Of a DNA stretch of 64,000 nt, positions 42,560-51,837 are shown one piece after another. Below the pieces are notes generated by a model. It made no database searches. It was not told where the DNA came from and saw only the letters and a list, made by a program, of their open reading frames with translations. The stretch is from NCBI GenBank assembly GCA_965230265.1, contig OZ245999.1, forward strand, positions 1,488,001 through 1,552,000. The letters are read 5' to 3'. Source of the stretch: JAJFKX01 sp965230265 (GTDB lineage: Bacteria; Pseudomonadota; Gammaproteobacteria; Xanthomonadales; Wenzhouxiangellaceae). Every line of letters begins with the position of its first letter. The stretch's first letter is position 1. The position numbers and the translations under genes are program-made.

Positions 42560-43345
42560 CTATAAACCGCGCCGGTTGACCAGCTCTTTTTTAATCTCCG
42601 CAATTGCCTTGGCAGGGTTCAAACCTTTCGGGCAGGTGTTGGTGCAGTTCATAATGGTATGACAACGATACACACGGAATGGATCTTCCAACTCATCCAG
42701 ACGTTCACCTTTGGCTTCATCGCGTGAGTCAGCAATCCAGCGGTAAGCCTGGAGCAAAGTGGCAGGGCCGAGATAACGGTCGCTGTTCCACCAGTAACTG
42801 GGACAGGATGTCGAACAACAGGCACACATGATGCATTCGTATAAACCATCCAGTTTTTCTCGTTCCTCAGGGGATTGCCGGCGCTCTTTATCAGGTGGCG
42901 GCGGGCTTTCAGTCCGTATCCACGGTTTGACGGCGGCGTGTTGGGCGTAGAAATTGGTCATATCAGGAACCAGATCCTTAACCACTTGCATATGTGGCAA
43001 AGGATAGATTTTGATATCTCCTTTAAAGTCTTCGATCGCCTTGGTGCAAGCCAGTGTATTGGTGCCGCCAATATTCATTGCACATGAGCCACAAATACCT
43101 TCACGGCATGAACGTCGAAAAGTCAAAGTAGGATCAATTTTATTTTTGATATGGATAATGGCATCAAGCACCATTGGTCCGCAGTCATCCAGGTCAATAT
43201 CATAGGTATCCACTCGCGGGTTCTCCCCGCTATCTGGGTTCCAGCGATAGACATGAATGCTTTTCACCCGCTTGGCATCTTTGCTGGCGGTAAAATGCTT
43301 GCCTTTTTGTATTTTCGAATTTTTCGGTAAAGTAAATTCGGCCAT
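42560..43345 (-). CDS. sdhB: Succinate dehydrogenase iron-sulfur subunit
   Basis: 261 residues. The [2Fe-2S] ligands lie in SCREGICGSCAMNIGG and the following TLAC; the [4Fe-4S] ligands in CIMCACCSTSCPSYWW; the [3Fe-4S] ligands in CHTIMNCTNTCPKGLNP. SdhB carries electrons from the flavin of SdhA to ubiquinone at the membrane. The N-terminus is about 20 residues longer than in E. coli and lysine-rich. Part of the sdhC-sdhD-sdhA-sdhB run. Confidence 0.98.
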   Translation of the reverse strand: MAEFTLPKNSKIQKGKHFTASKDAKRVKSIHVYRWNPDSGENPRVDTYDIDLDDCGPMVLDAIIHIKNKIDPTLTFRRSCREGICGSCAMNIGGTNTLACTKAIEDFKGDIKIYPLPHMQVVKDLVPDMTNFYAQHAAVKPWIRTESPPPPDKERRQSPEEREKLDGLYECIMCACCSTSCPSYWWNSDRYLGPATLLQAYRWIADSRDEAKGERLDELEDPFRVYRCHTIMNCTNTCPKGLNPAKAIAEIKKELVNRRGL

Positions 43346-43383
43346 TGCCTATCCTGTATTGATTGAATTAAGTTGCCTGAAAA

Positions 43384-45171
43384 TTAATAAGTGCGTTTTT
43401 TCGGTGGCACAACTTCCACGTCATCACTTAAGGTGTACATGTGTACCGGGCGATAGTCGATACTGACCTCATTATTATCCAGCCAGGTCAGCGTATGCTT
43501 ATGCCAGTTATTGTCATCACGATCAGGGTGATCTTCATGCGCATGCGCGCCGCGGCTTTCTTTGCGGTTTTCTGCCGCAACCATTGTGGTGACCGCATTG
43601 CTTAACAAGTTACGCAATTCCAGTGTTTCCGCCAAATCGGAATTCCAAACCATGGAGCGGTCACTGACCTTAACGTCATCAAAGCTGGCAACCACCTTAT
43701 TAATTTTATCCACACCCTCTTTAAGGGTTTCAGAGGTTCGAAATACAGCGGCGTGTGCCTGCATGGTCTGCTGCATATCGTCTCGAATATCTGCCGTGGA
43801 CAGTTTGCCATCGGCATTGCGGACAGCATCAAAGTCGCCCAGCAGTTTATCCAGATTCTGCGTATTCACTTCTGGGTGTTTTTGATTACGTTGCATGGTT
43901 TCCCCACAACGATGTGCAACTGCACGACCAAATACAATCAAATCCAGCAATGAATTAGACCCCAGACGATTAGCGCCGTGCACTGACACACAAGCTGCCT
44001 CTCCTACCGCATACAAACCTGGTACCACGCTATCAGGGTCACCGTCTTTCAATGTGACCACTTCACCGTAGTAATTGGTAGGAATACCGCCCATGTTGTA
44101 GTGCACAGTCGGCAGTACTGGTATGGGTTCTTTGGTGACATCAGCACCGGCAAAAATCTTGGCGGTTTCGGCAATGCCGGGTAAGCGTTTGTGAATCACA
44201 TCACTGCCCAAGTGCTGTAGGTTTAAGTGAATGTGGTCTTGTTTGGCCCCAACGCCACGCCCCTCACGAATTTCAATGGTCATAGAGCGACTGACCACAT
44301 CGCGTGATGCCAGATCTTTGGCATTGGGCGCATAGCGTTCCATAAAACGCTCGCCTTGTGAATTGGTCAGGTAACCACCCTCTCCGCGCACACCTTCAGT
44401 AATCAGACAGCCAGCGCCATAAACACCGGTAGGATGAAACTGAACAAACTCCATATCCTGCAGTGGCAAGCCGGCACGTAATACCATGCCGTTACCGTCC
44501 CCGGTACAAGTGTGTGCCGAGGTACAGGAAAAATAAGCCCGACCATAACCACCCGTGGCCAGAATCACGCCATGGGCTTTGAATAAATGCAGTTGGCCCT
44601 CTGACAGATCCCAGGCCAACACTCCGCGACATGTGCCATCATCGTCCATCAGCAAATCGATGGCAAAATATTCAATAAAAAACTGTGCTTTGTGCTTCAG
44701 CGATTGCTGATACAGGGTATGCAAAATAGCATGCCCGGTACGATCAGCTGCTGCACAGGTACGCTGCGCTGTGCCTTCACCAAAGTGTGTGGTCATTCCC
44801 CCGAAAGGACGCTGATATATCTTGCCTTCTTCGGTACGCGAGAACGGTACGCCAAAGTGCTCCAGTTCAATCACCGAGGCAGCAGCTTCACGACACATGT
44901 ACTCAATGGCATCCTGGTCTCCCAACCAGTCTGAGCCTTTAATCGTGTCGTACATATGCCAGCGCCAGTCATCTTCCCCCATATTGCCCAGCGCTGCGCT
45001 CATGCCGCCCTGGGCAGCTACAGTATGGCTTCGGGTCGGGAAAACCTTGGTAATACAGGCAGTGGTCAGACCAGTTGCAGCCAAACCCATGGTCGCGCGC
45101 AAACCGGCACCACCAGCCCCAACCACAACAATATCGTATTCATGCACTATCGGTTCGTAGGCTTTGCTCAT
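43384..45171 (-). CDS. sdhA: Succinate dehydrogenase flavoprotein subunit
   Basis: 595 residues. FAD-binding VVVGAGGAGLRATMGLA at the N-terminus; the covalent FAD histidine in SHTVAAQGGMSAALGN; substrate-site GGMTTHFGEGTAQRTCAAAD and PVLPTVHYNMGGIPTNY; the C-terminus ends with DYRPVHMYTL. It oxidises succinate to fumarate in the TCA cycle and passes electrons to SdhB. Ten bases separate it from sdhD. Confidence 0.98.
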   Translation of the reverse strand: MSKAYEPIVHEYDIVVVGAGGAGLRATMGLAATGLTTACITKVFPTRSHTVAAQGGMSAALGNMGEDDWRWHMYDTIKGSDWLGDQDAIEYMCREAAASVIELEHFGVPFSRTEEGKIYQRPFGGMTTHFGEGTAQRTCAAADRTGHAILHTLYQQSLKHKAQFFIEYFAIDLLMDDDGTCRGVLAWDLSEGQLHLFKAHGVILATGGYGRAYFSCTSAHTCTGDGNGMVLRAGLPLQDMEFVQFHPTGVYGAGCLITEGVRGEGGYLTNSQGERFMERYAPNAKDLASRDVVSRSMTIEIREGRGVGAKQDHIHLNLQHLGSDVIHKRLPGIAETAKIFAGADVTKEPIPVLPTVHYNMGGIPTNYYGEVVTLKDGDPDSVVPGLYAVGEAACVSVHGANRLGSNSLLDLIVFGRAVAHRCGETMQRNQKHPEVNTQNLDKLLGDFDAVRNADGKLSTADIRDDMQQTMQAHAAVFRTSETLKEGVDKINKVVASFDDVKVSDRSMVWNSDLAETLELRNLLSNAVTTMVAAENRKESRGAHAHEDHPDRDDNNWHKHTLTWLDNNEVSIDYRPVHMYTLSDDVEVVPPKKRTY

Positions 45172-45180
45172 GCTTTTTCC

Positions 45181-45576
45181 TTATCCTGCCAGCGGGGCAA
45201 CGCCAAACGCGATGCGTAAAATAGCCAAGCTGCCCATTACTGAAAACAGCAAGGCCAGCAGTTTGATAACAATTAACAGACTAACTTCCAGCCAGCGGGT
45301 ATGAATATAGTCTTCAATGACGACCTGCAAACCCAATTGACCATGATAAAACATGGTAATGGTGAACAAGAGAGCAAACACTGTGTTCCATGGCAAAGCC
45401 AACCATTGCCGGGTGGCTGAAAAATCACCCTGTATTGCAACACAGACTGCAAACATCAACCAGATGGTTAGCGCTATCAATAATACGGCTGAAAGTCGTT
45501 GTTGCCACCAGTGATGTACGCCATCGCGTGCCGAACCATGATTGCGCGCCTTGGCCAATGGACTGCGTAAACTCAT
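45181..45576 (-). CDS. sdhD: Succinate dehydrogenase membrane anchor subunit SdhD
   Basis: 131 residues from ATG 45576, whose first bases overlap the sdhC stop (ATGA). The longer frame to 45633 lies inside sdhC. Three transmembrane helices; HHWWQQRLSAVLLIALTIWL opens the first, and MFYHGQLGLQVVIEDYIHTR carries the heme-b histidine and the quinone-site Asp-Tyr pair. Standard anchor of complex II. Confidence 0.95.
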   Translation of the reverse strand: MSLRSPLAKARNHGSARDGVHHWWQQRLSAVLLIALTIWLMFAVCVAIQGDFSATRQWLALPWNTVFALLFTITMFYHGQLGLQVVIEDYIHTRWLEVSLLIVIKLLALLFSVMGSLAILRIAFGVAPLAG

Positions 45577-45965
45577 AGCCAATACCCCCCAGCTACGGTC
45601 GTTAATATCAGCGACAATATGACCACTATCCAACCACTGCGCCGTGCAGTATCCATCTCTAACCCATAACCTGCATCCCAGATTAAATGCCGAATCCCGT
45701 TTAACAGGTGATAGAAAAGTGCCCAGCAGGCCAGCAGCACTACAAGCTTTCCTGGCGTACTACTAACCAATTCTATAAAAGCCTGCAGTTGGTGTTGGCC
45801 GCGATTCAGGCAAATCAGCCACACCAGCCAGCCGACGGCGAACACACTAAGCAACACGCCTGTGATGCGATGCAAAATCGATAAGACCGACGTTATCTGA
45901 GGCTTGTATACCTGCAGATGAGGCGATATGGGCCTTGACGCGGTCTTGGCGGTAGGTTCTGTCAT
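45573..45965 (-). CDS. sdhC: Succinate dehydrogenase cytochrome b556 subunit SdhC
   Basis: 130 residues. The signature RPISPHLQVYKPQITSVLSI leads into HRITGVLLS, and the heme-ligand block is FYHLLNGIRHLIWDAGYGLE. Three membrane helices. First of the core sdh genes; overlaps sdhD by four bases. It lies 36 bases after the SDHAF4-like gene. Confidence 0.96.
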   Translation of the reverse strand: MTEPTAKTASRPISPHLQVYKPQITSVLSILHRITGVLLSVFAVGWLVWLICLNRGQHQLQAFIELVSSTPGKLVVLLACWALFYHLLNGIRHLIWDAGYGLEMDTARRSGWIVVILSLILTTVAGGYWL

Positions 45966-46001
45966 ATTTTTGCCTTAACTGAAATCGGGTTGTTGTTTTG
46001 T

Positions 46002-46235
46002 TTAAAAATCGATACAGCGACCATTCTTTTCCCAATCGCCGTACCGGGTTGGTTCCAAACCATCACGACCCCCAACTTCGATAGATTGTTGGCTTTTTTC
46101 TGCCATATACCGGGGGTCTTTTGCTGTATCGTCTTTATTTTCGTGAGCAACCAATGGTGTGGTTTCAGTGGTTGTTTTCTCCACTGTGTTAACGGAACCC
46201 TGGCTCACTGCACCTTTACTGCTGGAAGGTATCAT
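46002..46235 (-). CDS. DUF1674 / SDHAF4-like succinate dehydrogenase assembly factor
   Basis: 77 residues. The C-terminal motif GLEPTRYGDWEKNGRCIDF is the hallmark of DUF1674, the family of mitochondrial SDHAF4, which protects flavinylated SdhA before it joins SdhB. The N-terminal half is Ser/Thr/Lys-rich and disordered. Placement directly upstream of sdhC supports the function strongly. ATG 46235 has no clear ribosome binding site, and the start could be further in. It shares a divergent 137-base promoter region with ygfZ. Confidence 0.88.
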   Translation of the reverse strand: MIPSSSKGAVSQGSVNTVEKTTTETTPLVAHENKDDTAKDPRYMAEKSQQSIEVGGRDGLEPTRYGDWEKNGRCIDF

Positions 46236-46372
46236 ATGATTAAGAATGCTTTTGCCGGTGATACTACAAACGATTGCATGTCAGTATTGTAATTCACCAG
46301 CGTTTGATGTCCAGCGATAGTGACTCAATATGCACACTTAAATAGTCATTAACCAGGAGTTTAGCCCAAGCT

Positions 46373-47188
46373 ATGCAAGCAATTAATTACCTGAAAGCAC
46401 TCAATGTGCAAGGTGTGGATGCAGCCGCTTTTCTAAATGCTCAATTGAGCGTTAATGTCACCTCGCTGGCCACAGGAGAACGACAACTGGGCTGCTGGTG
46501 TAATGCCAAAGGACAGGTCATCGCTACCGTCCTGGTGATGGTTGTCGATACCGATCATTTTCTATTGATATTATCAAAAACGCTCATTAATGCCGTATTG
46601 CAGCGTATGCAAATGTTTGTGCTGCGTAGTCAGGTGAGTTTATCCATTGCCAACGACAGACAAATCATCGTAACGGAATCTGACAACGACTCCGAAGCTT
46701 TATGGCAACAACTGCAATGCATCACAGTAGATACCAATGATCAATCAACCATAGATAGCAATGATGATGTTAACAATAGCCATCTTGCTCGTGATATTAA
46801 TGACGGCATCTGCTGGCTAGGGCCGGAAACCACTCAGCAGTTTTTACCGCAAATGCTGGCAATGCAGCACTTCAATGCAGTGGACTATAAAAAAGGCTGT
46901 TATCCCGGCCAGGAAGTCATCGCAAGAGCGCATTACCTGGGGCGAGTAAAGCGCCGCTTATGGCGAATTGATGTGAACTCTGATGCACAATCGGTGCCAG
47001 AAAATGGCACATTGATACGCAACGATCAAAATATTGTCAGCGGCCAGATTGTGGCTGCAGCCAAGCGGGCTTCTGATACGATTGGATTAGCTATTTTACA
47101 TGACAATCATATAGATACAGTGTTAAGCTACGAAACTAATGGAACTTGTAAAAATATCACCACACGATATGCCATAGGGGAAAATTGA
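46373..47188 (+). CDS. ygfZ: Folate-binding protein YgfZ (Fe-S cluster maintenance)
   Basis: 271 residues, GcvT-like fold. The YgfZ signature appears as DYKKGCYPGQEVIARAHYLG with the conserved Cys, followed by RVKRRLWRI. YgfZ binds tetrahydrofolate and helps maintain some [4Fe-4S] enzymes. Early block AAFLNAQLSVNVTSL fits QGQLTxD-type sequences. Divergent from the sdh operon, whose SdhB is an Fe-S protein. Its stop overlaps the TTG start of the next gene (TTGA). Confidence 0.94.
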   Translation: MQAINYLKALNVQGVDAAAFLNAQLSVNVTSLATGERQLGCWCNAKGQVIATVLVMVVDTDHFLLILSKTLINAVLQRMQMFVLRSQVSLSIANDRQIIVTESDNDSEALWQQLQCITVDTNDQSTIDSNDDVNNSHLARDINDGICWLGPETTQQFLPQMLAMQHFNAVDYKKGCYPGQEVIARAHYLGRVKRRLWRIDVNSDAQSVPENGTLIRNDQNIVSGQIVAAAKRASDTIGLAILHDNHIDTVLSYETNGTCKNITTRYAIGEN

Positions 47189-48030
47189 CCAGCGAAATCG
47201 CGATGACAAAGAAATCGATATTTAGAATTTACCTGATCAAGTTGTGCTTTATCAGTTTGTTAAGTTTCGGCCCGGCAATTAACAACAGTTTTGCGCAGCC
47301 CTTACAAATGGTGGCCCAGCCCGACTTTCCACGCGAACAAGCCGAACGGATATACCAACCACTGGCTGATTATTTAAGCGTTCAATTGCAACGCGAAGTA
47401 CAACTGACAGTCCCACAAAACTTTCAGCAGCATTGGTTGGCAATTAAAAATGGAGCCGTTGTCGATTTGGCCATCGAAGAAGCACCACTGACCGACTATC
47501 GGATTAACTATTTAAACTTTGTGCCATTGGTTCGTGGCCAGAACTCTATCAGCTATTCGCTGGCAGTGCTCGATCCAGCCTACACCACACGTGAGGACCT
47601 GGTTGGCCTGCCGGTTGCCACCATGCCTGCACCCAGCACCGGTTATCTGGTACTGGCTCGTTGGTATAACAACCCGCTAAGTCAGGCGCAATTGATTTCC
47701 AGCTCAACCAGTTGGGATGATGCCGTGCAGCAAATATGGAGCGGGACAGTCGAAGCGGCCATTATTCCTACCCAACTGGCAGAAGATTACCCCCAATTTA
47801 GCATTGTCGATACCAGTGTTTTAATGCCTGCTATTGCGATTAGCGCATCACCAGAACTGGATGAAGACTTACGGCAGAGCATTATCAATGCGTTACTGGC
47901 ACTTAATGGTGATGAAGACAATTCTAATATTCTGTATGAGCTGAATGTTGAAGGTCTGGAAACCATTAACCCCAATGAGTATCGCGGTTACGGCGAGTGG
48001 CTGCGGGCAATTAGCCAGGATGGTTTTTAA
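47185..48030 (+). CDS. PhnD-like periplasmic substrate-binding protein (first of tandem pair)
   Basis: 281 residues from TTG 47185, preceded by AGGGG and overlapping the ygfZ stop; ATG 47203 is the alternative. The signal peptide ends near NNSFAQ-PLQM. Family traits of phosphonate/PhnD-type binding proteins: an opening pair of lobes with PLADYLSVQLQREVQLTVPQ, the ligand-strand VDLAIEEAPLTDYRI, and SSSTSWDDAVQQIWSGTVEA near the second lobe. About half of the positions match the next gene. No ABC permease or ATPase is encoded nearby, so it may work as a sensor or lipid-linked partner of another system. Confidence 0.82.
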   Translation: MTSEIAMTKKSIFRIYLIKLCFISLLSFGPAINNSFAQPLQMVAQPDFPREQAERIYQPLADYLSVQLQREVQLTVPQNFQQHWLAIKNGAVVDLAIEEAPLTDYRINYLNFVPLVRGQNSISYSLAVLDPAYTTREDLVGLPVATMPAPSTGYLVLARWYNNPLSQAQLISSSTSWDDAVQQIWSGTVEAAIIPTQLAEDYPQFSIVDTSVLMPAIAISASPELDEDLRQSIINALLALNGDEDNSNILYELNVEGLETINPNEYRGYGEWLRAISQDGF

Positions 48031-48086
48031 TTCAACACAGACCAAACTGTATTCATTGACGGAAATATTGCAGCTTACATAAGTCA

Positions 48087-48116
48087 AAATACTGTTGACA
48101 ATTCGTAACAGTATTT
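48087..48116. promoter_or_regulatory. Perfect inverted repeat between the tandem PhnD-like genes
   Basis: AAATACTGTT (48087-48096), 10-base centre, AACAGTATTT (48107-48116). A TTGACA hexamer lies at 48095-48100, across the edge of the left arm. It is 52 bases before the second PhnD-like gene. The symmetry suits a dimeric repressor; as a hairpin it could also end the first gene's transcript, but no U-tract follows. Confidence 0.45.
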
Positions 48117-48167
48117 GCTGACACACCAATCTATACTTAGGTCGTACTTAAGTTTTAGGGAGTGTCT

Positions 48168-49040
48168 ATGTCGGCCCATACCAACAATATTCGCTTGTCA
48201 CAATTATCTCGCGTTTTGGTCATTTTAATACTGGCCATCGCCACCTCCACTATTCGCGCCCAGTCTTTACAGATGGTGGCCGAGCCTATTTATCCGCAGG
48301 GTCGAGCACATCTTGTGTATAGCCATCTGGCTGAATATCTCAGTGACAACCTGGGCAAAAAAATATTACTCACTGTGCCTATTAATTTTCAACAGCATTG
48401 GCTATTCACCCAGCGGGGCGATACGCCTGATATTGTTATAGAAGAAGCGCCTTTGACAGATTATTGGGTGCAATATCGTGGCTATACGCCTTTGGTACGC
48501 AGTAAGCAAAGCACCAGCTATTCACTGGTCACCCTGAACCCGGAATATAAAACCCCAGACGATCTGGTGATGTTGCCAGTAGCCACTCTGCCATCTCCAA
48601 GTACTGATTATCTGATTTTGATGCAGTGGTATAAAAACCCTTTATGGCAGCCAGAGATTGTCTCCAGCTCAACCAGTTGGGATGATTCGGTACAGCAATT
48701 GTGGGGCGGCGAAGTTGAAGCTGCCATCATTCCAACGGAGCTGGCGAAAAGTTATCCACAATTAAGTGTTATTAAAACCAGTATTTCAATGCCAGGGCTT
48801 AGTATTAGCGTCGCGCCCCATATTGAGACAGCGTTATATGAAAATATCGAAAGCCTGTTATTAGCGCTTAACGATGACCCTGACAATTATCAAGTGATGC
48901 ATGAATTGAATATTGTCCAGTTTATTCCAGCATTAAAAACAGAATACCGGGGCTATGCAGAATGGTTGCGGGTTGTGAGCAAGGAAGATTTCACTGTCCC
49001 AGCAGCATCCAAATCTGCAGGGATGGCCAGTCTGCATTAA
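48168..49040 (+). CDS. PhnD-like periplasmic substrate-binding protein (second of tandem pair)
   Basis: 290 residues from ATG 48168, with AGGGAG five bases upstream; GTG 48162 overlaps that site and is less likely. The signal peptide ends around TIRA-QSLQM. It is a clear paralogue of the previous gene: shared NFQQHWL, IEEAPLTDYW/R, SSSTSWDD-VQQ-W-G-VEAAIIPT, and YRGY-EWLR near the end. Both belong to the PhnD/phosphonate-binding fold. The two copies have diverged evenly, so the duplication is not recent. Followed by a terminator. Confidence 0.82.
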   Translation: MSAHTNNIRLSQLSRVLVILILAIATSTIRAQSLQMVAEPIYPQGRAHLVYSHLAEYLSDNLGKKILLTVPINFQQHWLFTQRGDTPDIVIEEAPLTDYWVQYRGYTPLVRSKQSTSYSLVTLNPEYKTPDDLVMLPVATLPSPSTDYLILMQWYKNPLWQPEIVSSSTSWDDSVQQLWGGEVEAAIIPTELAKSYPQLSVIKTSISMPGLSISVAPHIETALYENIESLLLALNDDPDNYQVMHELNIVQFIPALKTEYRGYAEWLRVVSKEDFTVPAASKSAGMASLH

Positions 49041-49056
49041 ATTGGTGAAGTCAAAT

Positions 49057-49083
49057 AGCCTGTCACGGCCAACGCGACAGGCT
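49057..49083. terminator. Shared terminator between convergent genes
   Basis: Perfect 8-bp stem AGCCTGTC / GACAGGCT with an 11-base loop, between the stops of the second PhnD-like gene and the methyltransferase; followed by TTATAA. Confidence 0.65.
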
Positions 49084-49091
49084 TATAAGCA

Positions 49092-49919
49092 CTATTTTTG
49101 TGCTACCAAATAACATATCCAGCCAGCATCAGCTTCACCTTCTGTCTGAACTTCATAAATGCCATCACCTTCATTGGTTTCTTCGTCAGTGCCTTCCCAG
49201 TAGACATGCACACGTGAAAAACCGGCTTCCTTAAGAATTTCCTGTAACTCTGGCAACGACCATAACCGCCAGTTGTAATTAAATGCCTGATTGATTTTAG
49301 AGCCATCCGGGAATTTAAAATGAATCTGGCAATTCATGTGATGGTTAATGGGGTTAAAGCGATGCTGATCCCAGACATAGGTAAAATCACCAATGTCATC
49401 ATCTTCACACTCGCGTTCTTCCTCCAGTTCCTGATGCGCCTCATAGCCACCATACGCATCCATGAACAAAATGCCATCAGCCACCAATGAGTGGCAAACC
49501 CGCCGGAAATACTGGCGCAGAGCGTCCCGTTCCAAAAACAGGTAATAACTGAAGTTCATTGCCAAAATCGCATCCACTTCGGTTGCTGGCGGGTGCATGA
49601 CATCACCATGGATCAGTTGAATTCTGGACTGTTGTTCCGCAGTCAATTGATTAAAGTTATTTACCCTGCCCCATTCCAGCACTTCTTCATCCAGATCAAT
49701 GGCAATGGCAGTATTTTTTTTATTCCGTCTGATCCAGTCACAGGCAGTGTTGGCCGTACCACAGAAATCTTCCCGCAGCAGCCTCAATGCTCGGCCATTT
49801 AATTCTTTGAAGGTATCAGCCACAAACTCCAGTTCTGCTTCAGTATCTTGTACAGAGTTTTGATATAAGGAGTGTCGATCAGCAGTTGCCGCCAAAGAGG
49901 CTTTATTTTTTTTGCTCAC
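49092..49919 (-). CDS. Class I SAM-dependent methyltransferase
   Basis: 275 residues. Motif I reads LREDFCGTANTACDWI (in place of the usual GxGxG), the acidic loop AIDLDEEVLEWG binds the SAM ribose, and motif IV is AILAMNFSYYLF. A distinct acidic loop ELEEERECEDDDIGDFTY and the C-terminal INQAFNYNWRLWSLPELQE mark a family seen in several gammaproteobacteria, substrate unknown. GTG 49919 starts the gene, with AAGGA about 10 bases upstream. It is not in an obvious operon. Confidence 0.82.
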   Translation of the reverse strand: MSKKNKASLAATADRHSLYQNSVQDTEAELEFVADTFKELNGRALRLLREDFCGTANTACDWIRRNKKNTAIAIDLDEEVLEWGRVNNFNQLTAEQQSRIQLIHGDVMHPPATEVDAILAMNFSYYLFLERDALRQYFRRVCHSLVADGILFMDAYGGYEAHQELEEERECEDDDIGDFTYVWDQHRFNPINHHMNCQIHFKFPDGSKINQAFNYNWRLWSLPELQEILKEAGFSRVHVYWEGTDEETNEGDGIYEVQTEGEADAGWICYLVAQK

Positions 49920-50184
49920 TAGTATTTTATCCTTGATATTTAGGTATCAGTATTCAAACAGTGGCTATCAGAGCATTATCTCTGGGCTGTGCCATTGAAT
50001 AGTAGATTTTATTAAAGTTTTAAAAAAATGTTAAGAAATCTTTGATCTAATTTAGCACTATCGCAAATCACATTTGAGTAGATCATTATGTTCACGCAGC
50101 ACAGTATTGTATTGGATGATAATGGTTAGTCGGTTTCAGCTCGTGGTTATTGGGTTAACCAATCACACAGACCGGTCAGTTTTG

Positions 50185-50748
50185 CTAGTTCGATTCGCTT
50201 TTTAAAGTTGGCCAGGCTGCACTCAGGTATATGAACATCGACCATAAAGTCAACGCCGCTGCCATTACCAACAATACCAAGCCAATCTCAAATATCGGGA
50301 TTTTCCAGATCATTTCCCCATACAACAAAAAACCGATGGCGATTAATTGCACTGTGGTTTTGACTTTGCCCAGCATACCCACTGATACCAAACCTCGGCG
50401 GCCAATCTCTGCCATCCATTCACGCAGAGCAGAAACCGTAATCTCACGACAAATAATCACCGCTGCTGCCAATGCCAGTAAAACATCTGGCTGCTGTTGC
50501 ACGATAATGACCAGAGCGGCGCTGACCATCAGCTTATCTGCTACCGGATCCAAAAACGCACCAAAACTGCTGGTTTGCCCAGTGCGTCTGGCCCACCATC
50601 CATCCAGCCAATCGGTAGCACTGGCGACGATAAAAATCAGCACCGCCAATTCGTTGGCCCAGGTATAAGGCATATACAAAGCCAGTATCAACACTGGAAT
50701 CAATGCAATGCGAAACAGCGTCATTATGATGGGGGTGTTTAAAGGCAT
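50185..50748 (-). CDS. pgsA: CDP-diacylglycerol-glycerol-3-phosphate 3-phosphatidyltransferase
   Basis: 187 residues from ATG 50748; 23 more residues upstream are in frame but not family-like. The CDP-alcohol phosphotransferase signature is intact: TDWLDGWWARRTGQTSSFGA then FLDPVADK, i.e. DG-x2-AR-x8-G-x3-D-x3-D. Several membrane helices. It makes phosphatidylglycerol phosphate, the committed step to PG and cardiolipin. In many relatives it follows uvrC; here uvrC is 7 kb away. Confidence 0.95.
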   Translation of the reverse strand: MPLNTPIIMTLFRIALIPVLILALYMPYTWANELAVLIFIVASATDWLDGWWARRTGQTSSFGAFLDPVADKLMVSAALVIIVQQQPDVLLALAAAVIICREITVSALREWMAEIGRRGLVSVGMLGKVKTTVQLIAIGFLLYGEMIWKIPIFEIGLVLLVMAAALTLWSMFIYLSAAWPTLKSESN

Positions 50749-51217
50749 ATTGAAGCAGGTTCTGTTGTGACATGCATTATCGCTTACTTGGTGAATAACA
50801 GCCACCCATAGATTCAATGGATCTGACGAGTTGTGACATATTAATCGGATTTCAAGTCACTTTGAATCCATTGGATCGATACCAGCGCATGGTCATTAAA
50901 GCATAGAATTAACGGTTTAATATAAAATAATCAATTACTTATAAAGCTTTATTAAAGCTATTTATATGTAATTTTTGATACTTTAAAATCCTGCAGTAGC
51001 ACTGGCATTTTTACCCAACCGACATTACTGTAGTCAACATATACTTCGCTTCTTCGAGCACCTCATCCACCAGTAAATAAGCTTCAGCCAATTGTTAACG
51101 CCATGCATTAGCCCATTCGCGGCATGCAAACCGGCCTTAGCAGCGTCCCACCCCCTATACCTTAGGTTAAAGGGCATGGGCTCATATATAATTCAACCAT
51201 ATGCAGCAGATGATTAA
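50749..51217. other. Noncoding gap with a possible gene relic
   Basis: 469 AT-rich bases between pgsA and the histidine phosphatase gene, which run divergently. The minus strand of about 51020-51120 translates as REWANAWR-stop-QLAEAYLLVDEVLEEAKYML, which looks protein-like but is broken; it may be a decayed gene. No other gene, repeat or terminator is evident. Confidence 0.3.
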
Positions 51218-51742
51218 ATGATGAAAATACTTCAATTTTGTTTTGCTTTACTGATCATTGCATGTGCGACAGTTAATGCAAATGCAACCACCGTCTATCT
51301 GGTCCGGCATGCTGAAAAGCAGACCAGTGACCCACATGATCGTGACCCGGAACTGACAAAGGCAGGTATTGCTCGTGCCATAACTGCCGGTGAGATTTTA
51401 AACCAGATCGAGTTTACGGCCATTTACAGCAGCGACTATAAGCGCACACGCACCACTGCAAAACTGATCAAAGGCACACGATCAACATCCGTTACACTAT
51501 ATGACCCGGGTGAATTAGAAGCTTTTGCAAAAGTCTTACAATCAGCACCAATGGACAGCGTTTTTCTGGTGGTTGGACATAGCAATACCACACCGCAGCT
51601 GGCACAACTGTTAAGCAATCAAGTTGTAACGCCAATAGATGAGTCGATTTATCATCACTTATATCGAGTTGGCATTGCTGAAGATGGTTCTACCACAGTC
51701 GACTTATTATCGATACCACCTGTCACTAAGCACTACGATTGA
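51218..51742 (+). CDS. Secreted histidine phosphatase family protein
   Basis: 174 residues with signal peptide (MMKILQFCFALLIIACATVN). The phosphohistidine motif YLVRHAEKQ (family RHG/RHA) and the second His in VVGHSNTTPQLAQL are present, and YSSDYKRTRTTAKLI provides the phosphate-binding Arg. This SixA/phosphoglycerate-mutase-like fold usually removes phosphate from small molecules or proteins; a periplasmic location rules out SixA's phosphorelay role. ATG 51218 and 51221 are both possible. Confidence 0.88.
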   Translation: MMKILQFCFALLIIACATVNANATTVYLVRHAEKQTSDPHDRDPELTKAGIARAITAGEILNQIEFTAIYSSDYKRTRTTAKLIKGTRSTSVTLYDPGELEAFAKVLQSAPMDSVFLVVGHSNTTPQLAQLLSNQVVTPIDESIYHHLYRVGIAEDGSTTVDLLSIPPVTKHYD

Positions 51743-51837
51743 TGACCAATCATCTGATACTGTCGTGTAAAAGGCGCATTGCAAACCATTGCTGATAGCC
51801 AGACCGTTTTTAAACAGAAGCGCACCGATATGGTGTG

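Noticed and set aside
47185..49040. A complete phosphonate ABC transporter
   Set aside because: Only the two binding-protein genes are here; neighbours are ygfZ and a methyltransferase.
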